Shown here one piece after another: positions 43,701-45,705 of a stretch of 45,705 bases of DNA (the stretch's first letter is position 1; each line of letters starts with the position of its first letter). Source of the stretch: Oscillospiraceae bacterium (GTDB lineage Bacteria > Bacillota > Clostridia > Oscillospirales > CAG-272); contig SVQY01000014.1 of the NCBI GenBank assembly GCA_015065135.1, forward strand, positions 1-45,705, given 5' to 3'. Below the pieces are notes generated by a model, which was not told the origin of the DNA, searched no databases, and saw only the letters and a program-made list of their open reading frames with translations. A program made the position numbers and the translations under genes.

Positions 43701-45687
43701 CACGCACGAGCGCTTCGTGTCGACAACCGGCGGCGGTCAGATGGATGCTGTCATTTCCGGCTGTACTGTTAACCTGTCTGATAATGGCAACGGCGGTCAC
43801 GCTTTGATGTTCTACGTCAATGACGCGACTGTTGCCAATATCACCATCAACAGTGGTGTGTTCAACAACACCTCCACCGAGATGGATGAGCACAATGCCA
43901 TCTTTGAGACCAACAGTGCCAGCGGCAATGCAGCTGTTCTGAACGTAACGCTGAACGGCGGTACCTTCAACACGCACAACTTCATCTGGGCGTTCGGCGG
44001 TCAGATCGTCGTTAAGGCGAACAATGCCTCCATCAACTCGGTGAACTACACCGTGAACAGCGTGTTCTTTGTGAACAGCGACGGCCACAAGGTCTACGGC
44101 TCGCTGGCTTCCGCTGCTGCTCTGGCTCCTGCCGGCACGACCATCGTGATCCCCACCAATATCAATGTGGGCGGCAGCACGGCTTCTATCAACAAGAACC
44201 TGACCTTTACGGGTGACGGCGTTACCGTTAACGGCACCGCGGCGATCTTCAAGATCACCGGCGCAGCAACTCTTACCTTCGAGGGTAGTGTTTACTACAA
44301 GACAGGTTCTTACATCGTCCGTATCGACAATGCCGAGACTCCCTTCGAGGCAACCGTTCACTTCAAGGGCGGTCGCTTTGAGAACACCAAGAGCGACGGC
44401 GGCGGCGAGACCAAGACCATTGTTTCGGACTACGCACCCAACAACACCACTCACCTCATCGTTGAGGATGGCGTGACCATGATCTGTAAGGGCTGGGGCC
44501 TGCACTTTGAGGGCACCCATGCTGCCGATCAGAATGGCTACAAGACCATCACCATGAACGGTGGCTCTCTGACCGGTTCTCACGGCTTTGTGATCCGTGC
44601 CGGTGGCGTGGACTTCAAGTTCACGGTCAACGGCGGCTCGATTGAGGTTGGCAACGACCTGTTCTACATCGAGAACGACTACTACAAGACCGACGCACAG
44701 GAGAACGTGGGCGAGATCGTGATCAAGGGCGGTATCCTTACCGCAGGCACCAACGTCTTGCTGATCAAGGATGCTGCGCATCCCGACATCAACATCTCCG
44801 GCGGTACCTTCCACGCACCCGATCTGTTCGAGGCTGAAGGCAACACCGTAACCACGATGACCGTTACCGGCGGCGAGTACAACGTCACCACCTTTGCTAC
44901 GCTGGCCAATACGTCTGCCGAAAGCAAACTGACGCTGACCGCAACCGGCGCGACCATCTCCACCACCGGCGCATTCTTTGCTACCAAGGGTGGCGCTAAG
45001 TGCGTGCTGGATTGCACCTTCACCGACTGTGAGCTGTCTACTGCCGCACGCTTTATCAGCAGCGATGCAAAGCAGATGACCTTCAACTTCAAGGATACCA
45101 ACCTGTCTGCCGTTGAGCGTATGTTCAACGTGACCGGCGCCGGCAACACCGCTGACGTGACTGTTGACGGCGGTACGCTGACCATCTCTCCTGCAAGCGC
45201 AGGCGGCCACTCCCTGATGTTCTACTCCAACAGCGCAGCTCCCCTGACCGTTACCATCAAGGACGGTACCTTCGTCAACACCTCTACGGCTACCGGCTCT
45301 CACATCGCGTTCTTTGACGTTGCCAACAACACGGCAAACAGCCTGATCGTGACCATTGAGAAGGGTACCTTTACGGGCACCCGTCTGGCTTATGCCGAGA
45401 AGGGTCTGATGGACGTTACCATCAAGGACGGTACCTTTAACACCACCGAGGTCCTGTACCTGCTGGCCGGCGGCAATGCCGAGCTGGATATCCAGGGCGG
45501 TACCTTCAACTGCGGCACGCTGGTGAACGCACCCAAGAACAGCAGCGCAGCCGCAACCGTTACCGTCAGCGGCACCCCCGTGGTAACCGCTGCCTCCAGC
45601 GTATTCAACATTCGCGAGGGCAACACCGTTACCCTGAACGTGAGCGGCGGTACCTATACTGCTCCTTACGCGATCCTGGTGGCTTAA
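31774..45687 (+). CDS. Giant secreted repeat protein, predicted right-handed beta-helix, 3' end probably truncated
   Basis: 4637 codons are visible. A signal peptide (Lys-rich start, core ILIVALFLMLFTLVLTVA, cleavage likely near ATSA) is followed only by beta-helix repeats. Rungs of about 22-30 residues end in ITGGTF, VNGGTY or SGGSF. Six modules start with a head of the type VAKVGETTYNSLAEAIAAA, then GDTxTLL, then KSLTITGG, at about 31860, 33067, 35806, 38540, 42740 and 44065. The rungs lack Cys-rich or catalytic patterns. No LPXTG, SLH or other anchor is seen in the part present. Likely a cell-surface or shed adhesin, or a polysaccharide-binding fibre; function unknown. The TAA at 45685 lies in a perfect inverted repeat ending at the window's last base, so the true C-terminus is probably missing. 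Confidence 0.88.
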   Translation: MKTSKLGKILIVALFLMLFTLVLTVATSAATVTVAADGDLSTAISGAAAGDVIELSGGTYTEADPITIDKNLTIQGTGTVNGGAPIFNIAEGVTVTFGGSVKYVGTGIGVSIQGTNTNVTFKDSVCFETTNRVYQDLNNAYTSTVTVQDNVLFKSGSYAIDFDGNATTTGTRAKKTVVVTGATFNCQHGIVFNADYIEASATVTNVTMVNKNTSFYATNNNGITVITVNGGSYTSTSKDKIAMLGGNGSSTTTASFTDVTFTTNAMASNAGALTAEGGSKVTMTLKNATLNFSQTAILLCNGSTLNATLENVTATGRDIVNENGKNGNATITLKGNSAYTCSTGIFSDGTAEGSSIVLNVESGVKITSYALCSDTNLAKLAMAVPSTLNVKGGSVELEMYSARHNNVTVSVTGGTLTVNGIDASVLDNASAVAKIGDTPYDTLEAAIAAAAPGDTITILKNCTISTAITLNKKLTFTGENVIVSQNSVKLTLADGADITVDGNIAWLDFATVSENTGTAKFVINSGYFTNEYADMFNAGEQATLNVTINNGTFVLGNDLCVRHDNVSGGTTNYATNFTINDGTFKIANNTVFRQGDSNVQNDTKFNIYINGGSFTWHTEITDDADTGTNALYFVHIGDWQCQTVVNIKNATFNVPYTGMAKDVYYFFYLQAYKLDATLENCTVTGFDYMMRVNRGNKVSKLTIKSGTYNVGTILAVYGSNPGSSNNSEVIDGTLNISGGTFTVSECIVYLANTGATKSGDAYVTITGGTFNTMKNFAQGGTFMDGWPCTLKVVASNVTINTTGAFFGMSNDTDLKLDVSFTNCTLTSNGRFMSGDIHSITAVFDNTNVTAVERLINLTGASANASTITITGGTFTIKPLANASAHALMFYVNTASGSTTLTINSGTFIADTNGAGEWDGLFILNNGTVNATIKDGTFNSAQIVQFGSAGTLNLTIEKGSFTGTNLFQSLKGGTANITVKGGTFNATRIVDGIKGTTNVTIEGGTFTSTENLINTVYGNTLSLTVKGGTYTAGNYFLHAPTTGADGNPKWSGATVTVNVSGSPEITATNHIFCFYNNAIVNLTVGGGTYTTTEYVVQSNGARMVATWNNGTVSGAKRFMNTLWGENAKFVTDPLGKVTNAAMIVTVNGGDISVTERAFSVTDRGRTLFRINGGNISSSDYLFYCSRSGSNESYLDAEITGGTLTCTKSDGNNGAFFACYKMTAAVTGGTINAEKITVFGGSSNVYFDVVVSGGKINAMNLININGTGHVDVTVSDNADIALTKSVYADSNNDASEQRFNMTGGKVTTPCLMSYTSFCNTTETSITGGTLILNDNDMSPSKFASEAVAKVGETTYNSLAEAIAAAPAGATVTLLKNVMINEFITVDKSLTITGGAEGNRITVFGTKPGYEFYNGAAHSAFSTFILKDGVTLTLEGYVDYYECGVTANHVTATLNLKGDISFTNNGGAVVAYANAEGTPDGSKYTMTVNIYSGTYTSNGNLFVSGDKIEGDKGKTQFKINVYGGTFHAGGTAFVSNDWQAYMYVVIDAGTFTGGTNLVINNASNVYVTLNGGTYSGFTNLINAARCDTELTVPASSTAVVNVKTLLSAASSDNAQNYGNLTANIAGGTYTLSSHIAYVANNAKGDTSKLTLTITGGTFKVSGYAVNQVSGTSTIVIKGNTSITGTTADNGEGIVVKGGTTNITIGSAEGGDNVVFNVKWRLFWFDGVADTDIHTDATLVVYSGTFTSTTNFIYYSEQAGDLDVTVKKATINVGDYGFALYSKNASKTKITVESMTLTALCGFRAFHCSPEILIDYAEITATGSAGNKSECFFIDNSCATANVVVKAGILKTSNGGRMIYGNAKKGTYTFGVKGETDHSKLKVDTTNVQNFAFHAAADVTFNVYSGTYTVQSNALIDVNTDAKGTITLHDGIFTDHSQNHFLIDFSGSGAASPSHMDIVVNGGTYTTGNDFIYYAHANESGGASITINGGTVNFTNTGKGNDTGRHVVYVNGTGTNISYVDVTITGGTFNGAWQLIRLDQAISKVVISGGTATLTSPNGKNEDIAASQAAYDAAVAAGKTGSALPAVLTGNDVNNDAYILYLSGNKCKLLEGSTISGGNYTVTLIDTNTGAIGGNSGGVPANLKITGGTLNCTNGPLFGWYTNWTVTISGGDITCKWLINVNGGSCVENITLKDGANVTCTDCVATDGGAGSRIHIQMDGGELNTAGGWVTGVPFAATFTAQVTGGTYNGAAWVANEQGVVVNGTTYYTDLQTAINEANDGDTLTIVGGITITETININKSLTINGGTAQQPILVFHANYDTSKVNGAYDTFRIAADKSVTFAGYITYAGCGIQVDSGSTEAGTTVTFKDGVVFDNGTRSHVLTNTATAGNVTVNVQDNAHLIGAYAIAFDHNTSKIAGNKYVNVTGGTITANHAVVFNTDSIVGHLYVENGTFVVNNSMAYFTTQSAGNTVVIENADVTSKSQLIYVSNPDGVAGGTVTATINDGTFVTSGTGSLFNSAGCGGSGANINVFTVNIYGGSFTNTSESGSYNMFYATDANGGLKVNIYGGTITAAGAGTHTFARNWADDMVINVYGGKISGFTYFVAGARRTTNVLIDSYKDKDGNVLATPEISATYVFYGKYDYTASGNSAGDNIFMNVTVNAGTITATESVFYTDNSTRVATNTYTVNGGTFNGKNLLNMVSGTTTMTVNGGTFTAGENAFRLVDGSAALTVSGGSYTVTSHFIHQSESFGGTLSITVGAATITAEYGIGLYSKAEGAEVEVEINGMTLTASKTGIRAYNLDELTITVETATITSKGNAYSNAEVFFIDTSVAVATVTVKAGTYKSIGSNYARVFYGLAMDSTYIFGKEGETDNSKLTMEGTGYQVFCFHTKGMYFDLTVYSGTYTVTGNSNIIDINDKVNGEIKIHGGSFSNTTGGNAIDLAGNGSGVSCVDVTVTGGTFNVKGHFLVYSMASGVANISGGTITAGNYGIALGAGPISISPSITDKITVREGVEALPEVIVNLSGSVSITAVNRAISVVSSISTLVNISGGTYTTTASGGILIYRSNDYNNSNIADDVETTDEFSVFNISGGTFNAQCENMFGLGNFAFDKTYTVFNISGGSFNQQKASGNAYFFQNWDWNGNAIISITGGTFTGTAAATTYGFKNAADLMDITISGNTTFTGVDHFVWADRGTTNVTIGKDANGKAPSITATGAVFYNYVSNEWNSATLNATVTDGTFSCAQLLLSQKVKMNAFAHLTVTGGTYTVTGDFITFNNASGIVNLSDITVSGCTNGFVFTGAAPTISSKITDADKVQVSTSPALNEKPDVIVNLSGSFSLTTSGYAFTANQGTSAASDGGISTLVNITGNGVSLTSTQALFHRAGDTQNTWSVYNIAGGTFRTDAEIMLARDLLTKNHFTVMNISGGSFTAGGANLFQQTSAEGDKSYANINISGGSFASTKSDSKVTIFSNGDWQGTMNLNITGGTFTSVDNKVNQFVYNNAQYMNVTFTGTSLSFSLHDSNSALFYHGRVDSNLTIDVNGGSLTCLNGPLFGVCGNVTANIKGGEHTATYLLNENSANAHQVVANIYDGAKVTITNALITDGTAPAATDTTSHVTVNIYGGDITAPHYTTGATMNVRCYVKFHGDCIYNGEAISLGDGLILLNGSEYVTLEAALADAVDGDVLTLTKSFGIVSTIINKSVTITGNDGVAVLAKGGTAFLTVTNNASVTFTGNVTFMQVSIVGEGGTTVTLTGNVAFTNDRGSDPVYQTAGTGLVTLNVQENASLAGFRTISILNGVAADVNITGGTVTGVSGAAIYIANEYVAENDNVIDIYIKDATVTGAFITHSELYASKSKITVEGDAYIYSTDHSFYYNTTGVTVGDVTTPAYHNTEIVINGGTLNIADTSRHIIDMNEGVISKITINGGEFNADKVASAYIIDLAAGCNAEITITGGTVHDAKYLMNFWNSTVDLTITGGTFNTHERFVSTTGGGQMDAVISGCTVNLSDNGNGGHALMFYVNDATVANITINSGVFNNTSTEMDEHNAIFETNSASGNAAVLNVTLNGGTFNTHNFIWAFGGQIVVKANNASINSVNYTVNSVFFVNSDGHKVYGSLASAAALAPAGTTIVIPTNINVGGSTASINKNLTFTGDGVTVNGTAAIFKITGAATLTFEGSVYYKTGSYIVRIDNAETPFEATVHFKGGRFENTKSDGGGETKTIVSDYAPNNTTHLIVEDGVTMICKGWGLHFEGTHAADQNGYKTITMNGGSLTGSHGFVIRAGGVDFKFTVNGGSIEVGNDLFYIENDYYKTDAQENVGEIVIKGGILTAGTNVLLIKDAAHPDINISGGTFHAPDLFEAEGNTVTTMTVTGGEYNVTTFATLANTSAESKLTLTATGATISTTGAFFATKGGAKCVLDCTFTDCELSTAARFISSDAKQMTFNFKDTNLSAVERMFNVTGAGNTADVTVDGGTLTISPASAGGHSLMFYSNSAAPLTVTIKDGTFVNTSTATGSHIAFFDVANNTANSLIVTIEKGTFTGTRLAYAEKGLMDVTIKDGTFNTTEVLYLLAGGNAELDIQGGTFNCGTLVNAPKNSSAAATVTVSGTPVVTAASSVFNIREGNTVTLNVSGGTYTAPYAILVA
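34140..35060 (+). repeat. Module 2 block with a counterpart at 44930-45684
   Basis: Module 2 and module 6 run in parallel: VTINTTGAFFGM against ATISTTGAFFAT, then NTNVTAVERLINLTGA against DTNLSAVERMFNVTGA, ALMFYVNTASG against SLMFYSNSAAP, and TLNLTIEKGSFTGTNL against SLIVTIEKGTFTGTRL. Module 2 goes on for about 740 bp past the point where module 6 stops, which argues that module 6 is cut short. Confidence 0.75.
36970..37800 (+). repeat. Duplicated beta-helix block, copy A (module 3)
   Basis: Shares with 39950-40690 the order ALYSKN/GLYSKA, MTLTA, CFFIDNSCATANVVVKAG against VFFIDTSVAVATVTVKAG, KGETDHSKLKV against EGETDNSKLTM, NVYSGTYTV against TVYSGTYTV, then the rung TLHDGIF against IHGGSF. 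Amino-acid similarity is clear but not close to identity, so the duplication is old. Confidence 0.75.
39950..40690 (+). repeat. Duplicated beta-helix block, copy B (module 4)
   Basis: Counterpart of 36970-37800 as described there; about 90 bp shorter, mostly in the last rungs. Confidence 0.75.
40750..42350 (+). repeat. Tandem internal duplication within module 4
   Basis: The unit at about 40750-41460 recurs at about 41665-42350. Both have a PSITDK/SSKITDA start, then PEVIVNLSGSVSIT against PDVIVNLSGSFSLT, ISTLVNISGG against ISTLVNITGN, SVFNISGGTF against SVYNIAGGTF, TVFNISGGSF against TVMNISGGSF, and WNGNAIISITGGTF against WQGTMNLNITGGTF. It explains why module 4 (about 4.2 kb) is the longest. 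Confidence 0.75.
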
Positions 45688-45705
45688 GGAGCAGTATAGG
45701 TACCG
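45648..45705. repeat. Perfect 21-bp inverted repeat at the very end of the window
   Basis: Bases 45648-45668 are the exact reverse complement of 45685-45705, with a 16-base loop between. The left arm is ordinary repeat coding sequence (GGTACCTATACTGCTCC); the right arm supplies the TAA stop and ends at the final base. There is no T run, so it does not look like a terminator; a fold-back assembly or amplification artefact is more likely. Confidence 0.85.

Noticed and set aside
31723-45303. Very long minus-strand open frames opposite the giant gene (for example 36040-41325 and 41431-45303)
   Set aside because: They arise because the repetitive sense codons (GGC, GGT, ACC, AAC, GTG) give no stops when read backwards. 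They lack ribosome sites and their protein sequence is only the mirror of the repeat.
31860-45660. Regularly spaced GGCGGTACC repeats as a possible CRISPR array
   Set aside because: Spacing is irregular, the repeat is only nine bases, it lies in one coding frame, and no cas genes are present.
45648-45705. End hairpin as the normal terminator of the giant gene
   Set aside because: It has no T run, its left arm is coding repeat sequence, and its right arm stops exactly at the window edge; an artefact explains it better.

Overview
The window looks like the chromosome of a spore-forming, probably gut-associated member of the Clostridia. The evidence is a long Firmicutes-type SRP RNA, the sporulation phosphatase SpoIIE, a SCIFF ranthipeptide with its radical SAM maturase, mini-RNase III, PlsY, many sigma-A-type promoters with 17-bp spacers, and a short inverted-repeat element of a kind I associate from memory with Oscillospirales-like genomes. 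Most of the window is GC-rich. A stretch at about 4.2-5.34 kb is visibly AT-rich.

Layout. Positions 1-6.9 kb, mostly minus strand: the 5' part of the SRP RNA, a PtsI C-domain look-alike that has lost its catalytic residues, a DUF1846 protein with a small zinc-ribbon membrane protein, two paralogous sugar-isomerase-like TIM barrels flanking an AT-rich plus-strand lipoprotein gene and a decayed reading frame, and a SLOG/DUF1273 protein. Positions 7-12.4 kb, plus strand: SpoIIE and a GH2 beta-galactosidase-like enzyme. Positions 12.4-17 kb: a GpsA-like dehydrogenase divergent from a DeoR regulator, then a plus-strand cluster of histidine phosphatase (apparent ATA start), mini-RNase III, a NodB-type deacetylase and cyclophilin. 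Positions 17-23.4 kb, minus strand: plsY-methyltransferase-ttcA-like, and MBOAT-DHHW-PAP2. Both the MBOAT and the DHHW protein lack their family's signature catalytic residues. Positions 23.5-26.4 kb, minus strand: aldolase, GatD-like dehydrogenase and PfkB kinase, which together make a galactitol-1-phosphate/tagatose route to triose phosphates. Positions 26.5-31 kb, minus strand: HAD phosphatase, SCIFF peptide - ScfB maturase - PLP decarboxylase, and a flavin reductase. Positions 31.06-31.77 kb: a MITE-like inverted-repeat element, then a perfect-consensus promoter and a leader of about 240 nt.

Positions 31.77-45.69 kb, almost a third of the window, are one giant secreted repeat protein (4637 codons visible), predicted to be a right-handed beta-helix. 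It consists of six modules, each opened by a recognisable head and followed by rungs of about 22-30 residues ending in GGTF/GGTY. Its apparent stop codon lies inside a perfect 21-bp inverted repeat that ends exactly at the last base of the window. The true gene is therefore probably longer, and the 3' end is probably a fold-back artefact.

The most notable items are the giant beta-helix protein and its suspicious end, the co-degenerate MBOAT/DHHW pair, the PtsI pseudoenzyme, the SCIFF locus translationally coupled to an amino-acid decarboxylase, the ATA-start phosphatase, and the AT-rich insertion between duplicated TIM-barrel genes. All functional statements come from reading motifs by eye; no database search was run.
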